Of a stretch of 64,000 nt of DNA, positions 1 through 8,732 are shown piece by piece. The notes beneath the pieces are model-generated. The model was given only the letters and a program-made list of their open reading frames with translations, was not told the DNA's origin and did no database searches. Position 1 is the stretch's first letter; every line of letters begins with the position of its first letter. Source of the DNA: JAMXLO01 sp964427005 (GTDB lineage Bacteria > Pseudomonadota > Alphaproteobacteria > Acetobacterales > Acetobacteraceae); NCBI GenBank assembly GCA_964427005.1, contig CAYRTL010000007.1, positions 23,616 to 87,615 on the forward strand. The letters are read 5' to 3'. The translations under genes and the position numbers were made by a program.

Positions 1-452
1 GTGCAGTGGATGCAGCGCGTCATCACCGTCTTCACCAGCGGGCCGAGATTCTTGTCTTTCACCGCCCGCTTGTTCTCGGCATAGCGAGAGTGGTCCATGC
101 CGTAGCCCATCGCCTGATCCTGCAGGTCGCACTCGCCGCCCTGATCGCAGATCGGACAGTCAAGCGGATGGTTGATCAGCAGGAACTCCATCACACCGCG
201 GCGCCCGTTGCGCACCATCGGCGTGTCGGTGTGTACCACCATGCCGTCGGCAACAGGATAGGTGCAGGATGATATCGGCTTGGGCGGCGCCTTCTCGATC
301 TCCACCAGGCACATGCGACAGTTGCCGGCGACGGAGAGGCGTTCGTGATAGCAGAAGCGGGGGATCTCCTTGCCGGCGGCCTCACAGGCCTGCAGCACGG
401 AGGAGCCGTTAGGGACTTCAACCTCGATGCCGTCGACGGTGACCTTGGCCAT
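1..452 (-). CDS. nuoG: NADH-quinone oxidoreductase subunit G (N-terminal part, cut by window edge)
   Basis: This is the first 150 residues of the large iron-sulfur subunit of respiratory complex I, which passes electrons from NuoE/NuoF towards the quinone. The N-terminal [2Fe-2S] ferredoxin fold is visible, with cysteines in FCYHERLSVAGNCRMC. It is followed by the HPLDCPICDQGGEC cluster-binding segment, and the sequence leaves the window in the next motif (TRCIHC). Translation starts at ATG 452. The gene is the last visible member of the nuo operon, 127 bp downstream of nuoF, and that unusually long gap is filled by a palindromic repeat. The C-terminal molybdopterin-like domain lies outside the window. 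The assignment is secure. Confidence 0.95.
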   Translation of the reverse strand, partial: MAKVTVDGIEVEVPNGSSVLQACEAAGKEIPRFCYHERLSVAGNCRMCLVEIEKAPPKPISSCTYPVADGMVVHTDTPMVRNGRRGVMEFLLINHPLDCPICDQGGECDLQDQAMGYGMDHSRYAENKRAVKDKNLGPLVKTVMTRCIHC

Positions 453-468
453 TATGCGCTCCGTCCCA

Positions 469-574
469 CTGTCATTGCGAGGAGTGTAGCGACGAAGCAA
501 TCCCCATCACGCAGCCGCAGGCTCGATCGCGCGCCAACACGATGGAGATTGCTTCGCTGCGCTCGCAATGACAG
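469..574. repeat. Palindromic intergenic repeat between nuoF and nuoG
   Basis: Two inverted arms flank about 40 bp. The left arm begins CTGTCATTGCGAGGAG and runs on through GACGAAGCAATCC. The right arm reads GGAGATTGCTTCGCTGCG, then CTCGCAATGACAG. The arms match as inverted repeats with a few mismatches and could form a long RNA hairpin. Elements ending in TGTCATTGCGAG are a common dispersed palindromic class in proteobacterial genomes (from memory). It sits inside an operon, so it may act as an attenuator or mRNA-stability element. Confidence 0.8.
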
Positions 575-579
575 GTGAA

Positions 580-1869
580 TCATTCTGCGGCCATCCGCAT
601 GCCACGTGCCTTGTAGGCCGCGATACGCTCTTCCATGACCGGACGGAAGTGCCGGATCAGCCCCTGGATTGGCCACGCCGCCGCATCCCCCAGCGCGCAG
701 ATCGTATGTCCCTCGATCTGCCGGGTGACCTGTTCGAGCGTGTCGATCTCGGGAACCTCGGCCCTGCCCTCCACCATGCGATTCATCACGCGCCACATCC
801 AGCCGGTGCCTTCGCGGCATGGGGTGCACTGACCGCAGCTCTCATGCATGTAGAACTTCGACAGCCGCGCAATCGCCTTGATGATGTCGGTGGACTTGTC
901 CATCACGATCACCGCCGCGGTTCCCAATCCGCTCTTCACCTCGCGCAGCGAGTCGAAATCCATCAGCACATCGTCGCAGATGCTCTTCGGAATTACCGGC
1001 ACCGACGCGCCGCCGGGGATGACTGCCAGCAAATTGTCCCAGCCGCCGCGCACGCCGCCCGCGTATTTGTCGATCAGCTCGCGCAGGGGAATGCCGAGTT
1101 CCTCCTCGACATTGCACGGCTTGTTCACGTGACCGGAGATGCAGAACACTTTCGGTCCCGAGTTCTTCGGCCGCCCCAGCGAATTGAACCACGCCGCACC
1201 ACGCCGCATGATCGTCGGCGCCACAGCGATGCTTTCGACGTTGTTCACGGTGGAAGGGCAGCCATACAGCCCAACGGCGGCGGGGAATGGCGGCTTTAGC
1301 CGAGGCAGGCCCTTCTTGCCTTCCAGGCTTTCGAGCAGTCCCGTTTCCTCACCGCAGATATACGCGCCGGCGCCGCGATGCAGGAACACGTCGAAATCAT
1401 AGCCTGATCCGCACGCGTTCTTGCCGATGAGACCCGCCTCATACGCCTCGTCGATCGCCGCCTGCAGAACCTTCGCCTCGTTGGCGAATTCGCCGCGAAT
1501 GTAGATGTACGCAGCGCCAGCGCCCATGGCGAAGCCGGCGATCAGGCAGCCTTCGATCAGCTTGTGCGGATCGTGGCGCATGATGTCACGGTCCTTGCAC
1601 GTGCCCGGCTCGCTCTCATCCGCATTCACGATCAGATAGCAGGGACGATCCGACTGCTTCGGCATGAACGACCATTTCAGGCCGGTGGGGAAGCCCGCGC
1701 CGCCGCGGCCACGCAGCCCCGACGCCTTCACCTCCTCCACAATCGCGTCGCGTCCCTTCTCCAGAATGGCTTTCGTGCCATCCCAGTCGCCGCGTTTAAG
1801 CGCGCCCTGCAAGAACGGATCGTACAGTCCGTAGAGGTTGGTGAAGATGCGGTCCTTGTCCTGCAACAT
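580..1869 (-). CDS. nuoF: NADH-quinone oxidoreductase subunit F
   Basis: This 429-residue subunit is the NADH-binding, FMN-containing flavoprotein of complex I, the electron entry point in the peripheral arm. The glycine-rich GLRGRGGAGFPTG segment near residues 52-65 binds NADH/FMN. The SCGQCTPCREG motif near residues 344-354 and a later Cys in HTICALGD ligate the N3 [4Fe-4S] cluster. I chose ATG 1869, preceded by GGAG, over an in-frame GTG at 1887. This places the start 4 bp after the nuoE stop. Length is typical of the family. Confidence 0.96.
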   Translation of the reverse strand: MLQDKDRIFTNLYGLYDPFLQGALKRGDWDGTKAILEKGRDAIVEEVKASGLRGRGGAGFPTGLKWSFMPKQSDRPCYLIVNADESEPGTCKDRDIMRHDPHKLIEGCLIAGFAMGAGAAYIYIRGEFANEAKVLQAAIDEAYEAGLIGKNACGSGYDFDVFLHRGAGAYICGEETGLLESLEGKKGLPRLKPPFPAAVGLYGCPSTVNNVESIAVAPTIMRRGAAWFNSLGRPKNSGPKVFCISGHVNKPCNVEEELGIPLRELIDKYAGGVRGGWDNLLAVIPGGASVPVIPKSICDDVLMDFDSLREVKSGLGTAAVIVMDKSTDIIKAIARLSKFYMHESCGQCTPCREGTGWMWRVMNRMVEGRAEVPEIDTLEQVTRQIEGHTICALGDAAAWPIQGLIRHFRPVMEERIAAYKARGMRMAAE

Positions 1870-1873
1870 CGGA

Positions 1874-2530
1874 TCAGCTCTCCGCACCGAAATTCAATGT
1901 CGTCAGCGTGGTCGGACCACCCTCGGGCGCGGACGTCTGTCGTCCCTTCATCGATCCCGGCGGTGGCGGCTCGCCGCGGCGCAGAGCTTCGAGCAACTGA
2001 GTGGTGCTTTCCGCATCGAGATCTTCATAGAAGTCGTCGTTCACCTGAATGATCGGCGCGTTCACACAGCCGCCAACGCATTCGACCTCGGTCATGGTGA
2101 ACATGCCATCGGCGCTGGTCTCGCCCCAACCGTCGATGCCGGTTAGCGCGCGGCACGCCGCCACCACTTCGTCGGATCCGCGAAGCCAGCACGGCGTGGT
2201 GGTGCAGACCTGCAAATGATATTTGCCGATCGGCCGAAGGTTGAACATGAAATAGAAGGTAGCGACCTCATAGACGCGTATTGGCGCCATATCGAGCCGC
2301 CTGGCTACCTCATCCATCCCAGCAGTTGGCACCCATGCGCTGCCGGTCTGCCGCCGCATCTGGTTCTGCACCAGATACAGCAGCGGTATTACGGCGCTCG
2401 CCTGCTTCCCCGGCGGATACTTCGCCAGTATCGGCGGAATTGCTGCCTCGCTTTCCGCATCGAAGCTAAAGCTCGCCGGCTGATAGGATTCCGGGAACGG
2501 CTCGGGATTGGTCTGCGTGCTCTCGGCCAT
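1874..2530 (-). CDS. nuoE: NADH-quinone oxidoreductase subunit E
   Basis: This 218-residue thioredoxin-fold subunit carries the N1a [2Fe-2S] cluster beside NuoF. The four cluster cysteines are visible at residues 109, 114, 151 and 155 (CTTTPC and CVGGC), in the usual spacing. The last 30 residues are a Pro/Gly-rich tail, longer than in E. coli but common in alphaproteobacteria. The gene lies 2 bp downstream of nuoD. No strong Shine-Dalgarno precedes ATG 2530, so translational coupling to nuoD is likely. Confidence 0.95.
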   Translation of the reverse strand: MAESTQTNPEPFPESYQPASFSFDAESEAAIPPILAKYPPGKQASAVIPLLYLVQNQMRRQTGSAWVPTAGMDEVARRLDMAPIRVYEVATFYFMFNLRPIGKYHLQVCTTTPCWLRGSDEVVAACRALTGIDGWGETSADGMFTMTEVECVGGCVNAPIIQVNDDFYEDLDAESTTQLLEALRRGEPPPPGSMKGRQTSAPEGGPTTLTTLNFGAES

Positions 2531-2532
2531 TT

Positions 2533-3741
2533 CTATCTGTCAATCTCACCGAATACGATATCGAGCGATCCGATGATTGCCACCGCATCCGCCAGCATGT
2601 GCCGCTTCGCCATGACATCTATTGCTTGCAGGAAGGCAAACCCGGTCGAACGTATCTTGCAGCGATACGGCCTGTTGGTTCCATCCGCAACCAGATAGAC
2701 ACCGAATTCGCCCTTCGGACTTTCAACGGCGGTGTAAGTCGCGCCAGGCGGTACGTGGTAGCCCTCGGTGTAAAGTTTGAAGTGATGGATCAGCGCTTCC
2801 ATCGAGCGCTTCATTTCCGATCGGCGTGGCGGTGTGAACTTGCGATCCTGCACCTTTACCGGCCCTGGCTGCATCTTGCTCAGTGCCTGGCGGATGATCT
2901 TGACGCTCTCGCGCATCTCCGCGAGCCGCACCAGGTAGCGGTCATAGCAATCGCCGTTGCGTCCGACAGGAACTTGGAAATCGACTTCGGCGTACTTGTC
3001 ATAAGGCTGGGCGCGACGCAGGTCCCACGGCACGCCGCTGGCCCGCAGACATGGCCCGGTGAACCCCCATGCCAACGCCTGCTGCGCGTTCATCACGCCG
3101 ATATCGACCGTACGCTGCTTCCAGATGCGATTGGCGGTCAGCAGCTCCTCAAGGTCGTCGATGAACTTCGGGAACCCTTCCGACCACGCTGCAATTCGCT
3201 GCTCCAGCCCCGCGGGGAGATCTCGCGATACGCCGCCGGGCCGAAAATAGTTGGCATGAAGCCGCGCACCTGACGCAGCCTCATAGAACTCCATCAGCTT
3301 TTCGCGTTCTTCGAAGCCCCACAGGCTTGGTGTGATCGCGCCGACGTCCAGCGCGTATGTCGTCACATTGAGCAGGTGGTTGAGCACGCGCGTGATTTCG
3401 GCGAACAGCACGCGAATCCACTGTGCACGCTCCGGCGCCTCGATGCTCAGCAGTTTTTCCGTCGCCAGTGCGAAGGCATGCTCCTCGCACATGGGCGAGA
3501 CGTAATCCAGACGATCGAAATACGGCACCGCCTGCATATACGTCTTGTATTCGATCAGCTTCTCGGTGCCACGGTGCAGCAGGCCGATATGCGGATCGGC
3601 TCGCTCCACCACCTCGCCATCCATTTCCAGGATCAGCCGCAGCACGCCATGCGCAGCCGGATGCTGCGGGCCGAAATTAATCGCATGGCTGTCGATCTCG
3701 ACGACTCTGCTGGCAGTGGGACGAGCTTCGATGTCACTCAT
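2533..3741 (-). CDS. nuoD: NADH-quinone oxidoreductase subunit D (49 kDa)
   Basis: This 402-residue subunit lines the quinone pocket of complex I and derives from the large subunit of NiFe hydrogenases. It has the typical N-terminal INFGPQHPAAHGVLR motif, GLLHRGTEKLIE, and the conserved C-terminal DIVFGEIDR end. It is a separate gene rather than a NuoCD fusion, as usual in alphaproteobacteria. Its ATG overlaps the nuoC stop (ATGA), which indicates translational coupling. Confidence 0.97.
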   Translation of the reverse strand: MSDIEARPTASRVVEIDSHAINFGPQHPAAHGVLRLILEMDGEVVERADPHIGLLHRGTEKLIEYKTYMQAVPYFDRLDYVSPMCEEHAFALATEKLLSIEAPERAQWIRVLFAEITRVLNHLLNVTTYALDVGAITPSLWGFEEREKLMEFYEAASGARLHANYFRPGGVSRDLPAGLEQRIAAWSEGFPKFIDDLEELLTANRIWKQRTVDIGVMNAQQALAWGFTGPCLRASGVPWDLRRAQPYDKYAEVDFQVPVGRNGDCYDRYLVRLAEMRESVKIIRQALSKMQPGPVKVQDRKFTPPRRSEMKRSMEALIHHFKLYTEGYHVPPGATYTAVESPKGEFGVYLVADGTNRPYRCKIRSTGFAFLQAIDVMAKRHMLADAVAIIGSLDIVFGEIDR

Positions 3742-4349
3742 CGCTTCGACCCTTCTTCTTCCGCGCGCACCGTGTGTACCTTCTCATCGCCCGGCAGCGT
3801 GGTCAGCGCTTCCCACGGCGAGAGGAAATCGAAGTGCCGCCAATCCTGCGTCAGCCGGACCGGCTCGTACACCACCGCCTTGCGGTCCTCATCGTAACGG
3901 ACCTCGACATAACCGGTCAGAGGGAAGTCCTTGCGCAGCGGATGACCCTCGAAGCCGTAATCCGTCAGGATGCGTCGCAGATCGGGTTGGCCGGAGAACA
4001 CGATGCCGAACAGGTCCCAGGCCTCGCGTTCCCACCAGGTTGCCACCGGCCAAACGGTATGCACCGACGGCACGGGCGTATTCTCATCGGTCGTGATGAT
4101 GACGCGCAGCCGCTGGTTCAGCGAGACTGACAGCAGGTTATAGACGACATCGAAGCGCTGGGTGCGTTCCGGCCAATCGACGCCGCAGATGTCCATCACC
4201 TGCTCGAACGCCAAGCGCGGATCATCACGGAGCGTAAACATCAGCGACAGCAACGAATCGCGCTCAGCATGCGCCACGACTTCGCCCTTCTCCACGAAGG
4301 TGGAGCGAACGCCTGGCAGTGTGGCTACGGTTTCGGCGAGATCAGCCAC
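3738..4349 (-). CDS. nuoC: NADH-quinone oxidoreductase subunit C (30 kDa)
   Basis: This 203-residue peripheral-arm subunit contacts NuoB and NuoD. The family signature WWEREAWDLFGIVFSGQPDL is followed by RRILTDYGFEGHPLRKDFPL. The open frame extends upstream into nuoB, but that part is compositionally unlike NuoC. I chose GTG 4349, which gives the normal length and an 8-bp overlap with the nuoB end. A weak GGGGAC lies upstream. Coupled translation with nuoB on one side and nuoD on the other is likely. Confidence 0.93.
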   Translation of the reverse strand: MADLAETVATLPGVRSTFVEKGEVVAHAERDSLLSLMFTLRDDPRLAFEQVMDICGVDWPERTQRFDVVYNLLSVSLNQRLRVIITTDENTPVPSVHTVWPVATWWEREAWDLFGIVFSGQPDLRRILTDYGFEGHPLRKDFPLTGYVEVRYDEDRKAVVYEPVRLTQDWRHFDFLSPWEALTTLPGDEKVHTVRAEEEGSKR

Positions 4350-4896
4350 GGAGGATCGTCCCCGTGCGCCGGATCTTCTTTTGCAACTGCATGATGCCGT
4401 ACACCAGCGCCTCGGCTGTCGGTGGACAGCCAGGTACATAGACGTCCACCGGTACAATGCGATCACAGCCACGCACGACGGAATAGGAGTAATGATAGTA
4501 GCCACCGCCGTTGGCGCAGCTTCCCATGCTGATCACCCAGCGCGGCTCCGGCATCTGGTCGTAAACCTTGCGCAGCGCCGGCGCCATCTTGTTGGTCAGC
4601 GTGCCTGCGACGATCATCACGTCGCTTTGCCGCGGCGAAGCGCGGGGGATGGTACCGAAGCGATCGAGATCGTAGCGCGGCATGTAGGCGTGGATCATCT
4701 CCACTGCGCAGCAGGCAAGCCCGAATGTCATCGGCCACAGCGAACCGGTGCGCGCCCAGTTCACCACTTTGTCGATATTGGCGACGATGAAGCCCTTATC
4801 GGCGATTTCGCCGGTGATGCCTTTGACGACCGCGTCCTGCTCCGGCCCTGGCGGCAACGTGTCACGGTTCCAGGCGATGGCTGTGCTTCCGCTCAT
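4342..4896 (-). CDS. nuoB: NADH-quinone oxidoreductase subunit B
   Basis: This 184-residue subunit holds the terminal [4Fe-4S] cluster N2, which reduces quinone. The four ligand positions are visible: adjacent Cys62-Cys63 in GLACCAVEM, Cys127 in GSCANGG, and Cys157 in VPGCPPT. ATG 4896 has a GGGAG Shine-Dalgarno. The stop overlaps the start of nuoC. Confidence 0.97.
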   Translation of the reverse strand: MSGSTAIAWNRDTLPPGPEQDAVVKGITGEIADKGFIVANIDKVVNWARTGSLWPMTFGLACCAVEMIHAYMPRYDLDRFGTIPRASPRQSDVMIVAGTLTNKMAPALRKVYDQMPEPRWVISMGSCANGGGYYHYSYSVVRGCDRIVPVDVYVPGCPPTAEALVYGIMQLQKKIRRTGTILRG

Positions 4897-4900
4897 GGTG

Positions 4901-5266
4901 CTACTCCCAATCCAACGCTCCCTTGCACCACTCGTAGATGAATCCCACGGTCAGCACGGCGAGGAAGCCCATCATCGACAGGAAACCAAACCAGCCGATG
5001 TCCTTCAGCGATACTGCCCAGGGAAATAGGAACGCGACTTCCAGATCGAAAATGATGAAAAGAATTGCCACGAGATAGAAACGCACATCGAAGCGGCGCC
5101 GTGCATCGTCGAACGGCTCGAAGCCACATTCGTAGGGGGAAACCTTCTCCGGATAGGGTTTCTGGCGAGCGGCAAGCAGCGAACCGCCGACCATTGCGAT
5201 CGCGATTCCGCCGGCGATCACCATGAACACCAGGATGGGGAAGTATCCGTAGAGCACTGGCTGCAT
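4901..5266 (-). CDS. nuoA: NADH-quinone oxidoreductase subunit A
   Basis: This 121-residue membrane subunit of complex I has three predicted transmembrane helices. The conserved inter-helix loop contains PYECGFEPFDDARRRFDVRF, whose Cys lies near the quinone site. It is the promoter-proximal gene of the nuo operon and ends 4 bp before nuoB. No clear promoter hexamers were identified upstream. Confidence 0.96.
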   Translation of the reverse strand: MQPVLYGYFPILVFMVIAGGIAIAMVGGSLLAARQKPYPEKVSPYECGFEPFDDARRRFDVRFYLVAILFIIFDLEVAFLFPWAVSLKDIGWFGFLSMMGFLAVLTVGFIYEWCKGALDWE

Positions 5267-5314
5267 GTCAGGTCCGATCGAACAGGCGGATGCCGCGCAT
5301 CACGCGGCAGGCCG

Positions 5315-5329
5315 CAGCCTTTAAGGCTG
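5315..5329. terminator. Short palindrome between tRNA-Asp and nuoA
   Basis: CAGCCTTTAAGGCTG is a near-perfect 15-bp palindrome, with neighbouring bases extending the pairing partly. It lies downstream of the minus-strand tRNA-Asp and upstream of nuoA. There is no T-tract, so it could be a weak processing or termination hairpin or a protein-binding site. Confidence 0.3.
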
Positions 5330-5408
5330 TGCCAAACCAGCCACCCCGATGCGAGACGCGGCGGACATTAGCCCCAACCGCTGCGCGCCGCTAGGGCACC
5401 GCATGATC

Positions 5409-5485
<77 letters not shown>

Positions 5486-5533
5486 ATGGAAGGCGGCCGT
5501 TTAGGCTGCCGGGATGGTGGCGTCAAGGACGCC

Positions 5534-5608
5534 TGGTGGGCGGTGACGGATTCGAACCGCCGACCCTCTCGGTGTAAACGAGACGCTCTACCGCTGAGCT
5601 AACCGCCC
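5534..5608 (-). tRNA. tRNA-Val (TAC)
   Basis: The minus strand begins GGGCGGTTAGCTCAGCGG. The anticodon loop contains TTTACAC (anticodon TAC), the T-arm is GGTTCGAATCC, and the 3' end is ACCGCCC plus discriminator A and an encoded CCA. The gene is 48 bp upstream of tRNA-Asp in the direction of transcription, so the two are probably co-transcribed. Confidence 0.97.
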
Positions 5609-5611
5609 GAG

Positions 5612-5686
5612 AGTGGTCAGCGGTCAGTTGTCAGTGGATCAGTCAGCAATCCGCTGACCACTGACTACTGGCCACTGATCACTGAA
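5612..5686. repeat. GGTCAGT-type repeat hairpin overlapping the hup 3' end
   Basis: Degenerate tandem GGTCAGY units (5613-5645) are followed by their inverted copies (5651-5686). AGTGGTCAGCGG at 5612-5623 is the exact reverse complement of 5651-5662. The HU stop codon lies inside the repeat. A second copy of this repeat type occupies the cobS-cobT gap at 26892-26966. Confidence 0.75.
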
Positions 5687-5951
5687 CCGCGTCCTTCAGT
5701 CCCTTTCCTGCCTTGAAACGCACGGTGGTTGACGCCGGAATCGTCATTTCTTCGCCGGTGCGCGGATTGCGCCCTGTACCGGCCTTGCGTTCAGCCGTCT
5801 GGAACGTGCCAAAGCCAACCAGGCGCACTTCCTCCTTGTTCTTCAATGCGCTCTCAATCGCGCCGAACACCGCATCGACCACTTCCGATGCCTTCGTGCG
5901 AGGCAAGTCGGTCTGGTCGGCGACAGCCGCGATGAGATCCATTTTGTTCAC
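5679..5951 (-). CDS. hupB: DNA-binding protein HU
   Basis: This 90-residue histone-like protein dimerizes and bends DNA. It shows the classic N-terminal NKMDLIAAVA, the VRLVGFGTFQ core and the DNA-contacting arm around GRNPRTGEEMTIPAS. The frame runs further upstream, but GTG 5951 has a GAGAGGA Shine-Dalgarno and gives the canonical length. It follows lon, a common arrangement, but a strong hairpin separates the two, so it probably also has its own promoter. Confidence 0.95.
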   Translation of the reverse strand: MNKMDLIAAVADQTDLPRTKASEVVDAVFGAIESALKNKEEVRLVGFGTFQTAERKAGTGRNPRTGEEMTIPASTTVRFKAGKGLKDAVQ

Positions 5952-6055
5952 TGGCGCAATCCTCTCGATCCGGTGAGTGGGTGATGCCGGCGCGAACGGC
6001 CGGTCAGAGCGGGCGACACTAAACGGCGCGATGTCTGCCTCGTCAATGACAGCAG

Positions 6056-6087
6056 AAAGGCTCGCTGGCGTTAACCAGCGAGCCTTT
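6056..6087 (-). terminator. Intrinsic-type hairpin after lon
   Basis: A perfect 13-bp stem pairs AAAGGCTCGCTGG (6056-6068) with CCAGCGAGCCTTT (6075-6087) around a 6-nt loop. It starts 14 nt after the lon stop codon and ends in a short T run on the minus strand. It is probably the lon terminator, possibly leaky towards hup. Confidence 0.8.
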
Positions 6088-6100
6088 CGCTGCACTTGCT

Positions 6101-8551
6101 TCAGTGTGGCAAAGATGCCGTAGGCTGCTCCGCAGGAGGCGGGGTGACCGGCTCCGGCGGTTCCTCCCACTCGATCGGCACAGGCTTCGTGACGAGTGCC
6201 TGCGCGATCACCTCATCCACATCAGCCACCGGCACCAACTTCAGGTTCTTCTTCACGTTGTCCGGAATCTCAGCAAGGTCCTTCTCATTCTCCTTCGGAA
6301 TGAAGACCGTGGTGATCCCGGCACGCAAAGCCGCCAGCAGCTTCTCCTTCAGCCCGCCTATCGGCAGCACACGGCCGCGCAACGTGATCTCGCCGGTCAT
6401 GGCGACGTCGCGCCGCACTGGAATGCCGGTCAGTACCGACACGATCGATGTCGCCATGGCCACACCAGCGGACGGTCCGTCCTTCGGCGTCGCACCCTCG
6501 GGCACGTGCACGTGGATGTCGCGCTTCTCGAACAGCGTCGGCTTGATGCCGAACTTCGTCGAGCGCGACCGCACGTAGCTGAGTGCGGCGGAGACGCTTT
6601 CCTGCATCACGTCGCCCAGCTTGCCCGTCTGCTTCACGTTACCCTTGCCGGGCAGCATGACGCTTTCAATCGTCAGGATCTCACCGCCGACCTCGGTCCA
6701 GGCCAGGCCGGTGACGACACCAACCATGTCCTCGGCCTCGGTTTCGCCGAAGCGGAACTTCCGAACGCCCGAGTATTTTTCGAGGTTCTTCCGCGTGATC
6801 ATCACCTTCTTGGTCTTCTTGGTGACGATTTCCTTCACCGCCTTGCGGGCAAGATTGGCGATCTCGCGCTCCATGTTCCGCACGCCCGCTTCGCGGGTGT
6901 AGTAGCGGATCAGGTCGCGCAGCGCGTCATCCGAGATGTGCCACTCATCGGCCTTCAGGCCATGCGCTTCAGACTGCTTGCCGATCAGGTGACGCTTGGC
7001 GATCTCCACCTTCTCATCCTCGGTGTAACCCGGGATGCGGATGATCTCCATGCGGTCCATCAGTGGCTGCGGCATGCGCAGGCTGTTCGCCGTGGTGACG
7101 AACATCACGTCCGACAGATCGTAATCCACCTCCAGGTAGTGGTCGTTGAAGGTGGAGTTCTGCTCCGGATCCAGCACCTCCAGCAGTGCCGAAGAAGGAT
7201 CGCCGCGCCAGTCGGCGCCGAGTTTGTCGACCTCATCCAGCAGGAACAGCGGGTTGGAGGTCTTCGCCTTCTTCATGCCCTGGATCACCTTGCCGGGCAT
7301 CGACCCAATGTAGGTGCGCCGGTGACCGCGGATTTCCGCCTCATCACGCACGCCACCAAGCGACATGCGCACGAAGTTGCGGCCCGTGGCCTTCGCCACC
7401 GACTTGCCAAGCGAGGTCTTGCCGACGCCGGGCGGCCCGACCAGGCAGAGGATCGGCCCGCGCACCTTCGGTGACCGCGCCTGAACGGCGAGGTACTCGA
7501 TGATGCGTTCCTTCACCTTCTCCAGCCCGTAGTGATCGGCCTCCAGCACCTTCTCAGCCGCGTTCACATCGTTGCGGATCTTGCTGCGTTTCTTCCAGGG
7601 GATCGACAGCATCCAGTCGAGGTAGTTGCGCACTACCGTCGCTTCGGCGCTCATCGGGCTCATGGTCTTGAGCTTCTTCAGCTCCTGCATGGCCTTTTCG
7701 CGCGCTTCCTTGGAAAGCCGCGTCTTCTTGATGCGCGCCTCGAGTTCGGCGTTCTCGTCCTTGCCGTCCTCGCCTTCGCCCAACTCCTTCTGGATCGCCT
7801 TGAGCTGCTCGTTCAGGTAGTACTCGCGCTGCGTCTTCTCCATCTGCCGTTTGACCCGGTTGCGGATCCGCTTCTCCACCTGCAGCACGCCGATTTCGGA
7901 CTCCATGTGCCCGAACACCCGCTCCAGACGCTCGCCGATCTTGGCGGTCTCCAGCAGTTCCTGCTTCTCGGGGATCTTCAGATTGAGATGGCTCGCCACC
8001 GTATCGGCGAGCTTCGAGGGCTCCTCGATCTGGTTCAGCGAGACCAGGACCTCAGGCGCGATCTTCTTGTTGAGCTTGATGTACTGCTCGAACTGAGAGA
8101 CGACGGTGCGTCCCAGAGCCTCCAGCTCCTTCGCGTCCGCGCCCTGATCGGGCATCGCCTCGACGAACGCCTCGAAATAGGCATCCGTGTCATTGAAGCC
8201 GACGATTCTCGCGCGCCGGCCGCCTTCGACCAGCACCTTCACCGTGCCATCAGGCAGCTTCAGAAGCTGCAAAATCGTCGAAACAGTTCCAACGCGGTAA
8301 ATATCGTCCGTTGAGGGATCGTCCTGCGCCGCGTTCTTCTGAGCGACAAGCAAGATCTGCTTGTCGTCCTTCATTACCGCCTCCAGCGCGCGGACGGACT
8401 TCTCCCGGCCAACGAACAGCGGCACGATCATGTGGGGGAAGACGACGATATCGCGTAGCGGCAGCACTGCCAGCAAATCGCCCTGCGCGGGCACAGGCAG
8501 CTTTTCCTCCGGGCGTCCCTGCGGTTCCGCAGGCCGATCGGATTCATCCAT
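6101..8551 (-). CDS. lon: ATP-dependent protease Lon (La)
   Basis: This 816-residue cytosolic AAA+ protease degrades misfolded and regulatory proteins. The N-terminal substrate-binding domain (LAVLPLRDIVVFPHM) is followed by a coiled-coil region, then Walker A GPPGVGKTS near residue 371 and Walker B. The C-terminal protease domain has the catalytic Ser in PKDGPSAG near residue 694. ATG 8551 has an AAGGAGG Shine-Dalgarno. The gene is part of the conserved tig-clpP-clpX-lon-hup block. Confidence 0.98.
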   Translation of the reverse strand: MDESDRPAEPQGRPEEKLPVPAQGDLLAVLPLRDIVVFPHMIVPLFVGREKSVRALEAVMKDDKQILLVAQKNAAQDDPSTDDIYRVGTVSTILQLLKLPDGTVKVLVEGGRRARIVGFNDTDAYFEAFVEAMPDQGADAKELEALGRTVVSQFEQYIKLNKKIAPEVLVSLNQIEEPSKLADTVASHLNLKIPEKQELLETAKIGERLERVFGHMESEIGVLQVEKRIRNRVKRQMEKTQREYYLNEQLKAIQKELGEGEDGKDENAELEARIKKTRLSKEAREKAMQELKKLKTMSPMSAEATVVRNYLDWMLSIPWKKRSKIRNDVNAAEKVLEADHYGLEKVKERIIEYLAVQARSPKVRGPILCLVGPPGVGKTSLGKSVAKATGRNFVRMSLGGVRDEAEIRGHRRTYIGSMPGKVIQGMKKAKTSNPLFLLDEVDKLGADWRGDPSSALLEVLDPEQNSTFNDHYLEVDYDLSDVMFVTTANSLRMPQPLMDRMEIIRIPGYTEDEKVEIAKRHLIGKQSEAHGLKADEWHISDDALRDLIRYYTREAGVRNMEREIANLARKAVKEIVTKKTKKVMITRKNLEKYSGVRKFRFGETEAEDMVGVVTGLAWTEVGGEILTIESVMLPGKGNVKQTGKLGDVMQESVSAALSYVRSRSTKFGIKPTLFEKRDIHVHVPEGATPKDGPSAGVAMATSIVSVLTGIPVRRDVAMTGEITLRGRVLPIGGLKEKLLAALRAGITTVFIPKENEKDLAEIPDNVKKNLKLVPVADVDEVIAQALVTKPVPIEWEEPPEPVTPPPAEQPTASLPH

Positions 8552-8732
8552 GATTGACCTCCTTATGGACAGTCGACGCCGACTCCGCCCGACTTACTAC
8601 GAGTTCTGCGGCACGGAAGGCGTCTGGTGGAAGACAGACCCACCAGTCAGCACCGCATATCGGCTGCCCGGGGAAGCAGCGCAAGGTCTTGAAAATTCTG
8701 GGTCGCAATTTCGCGAGGGGCTGTCCGCCTGC

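Noticed and set aside
6104..7474. Long plus-strand open frame (456 codons) antisense to lon
   Set aside because: The product is His/Arg/Leu-rich without motifs. It mirrors a fully conserved Lon gene, the usual shadow in GC-rich DNA.
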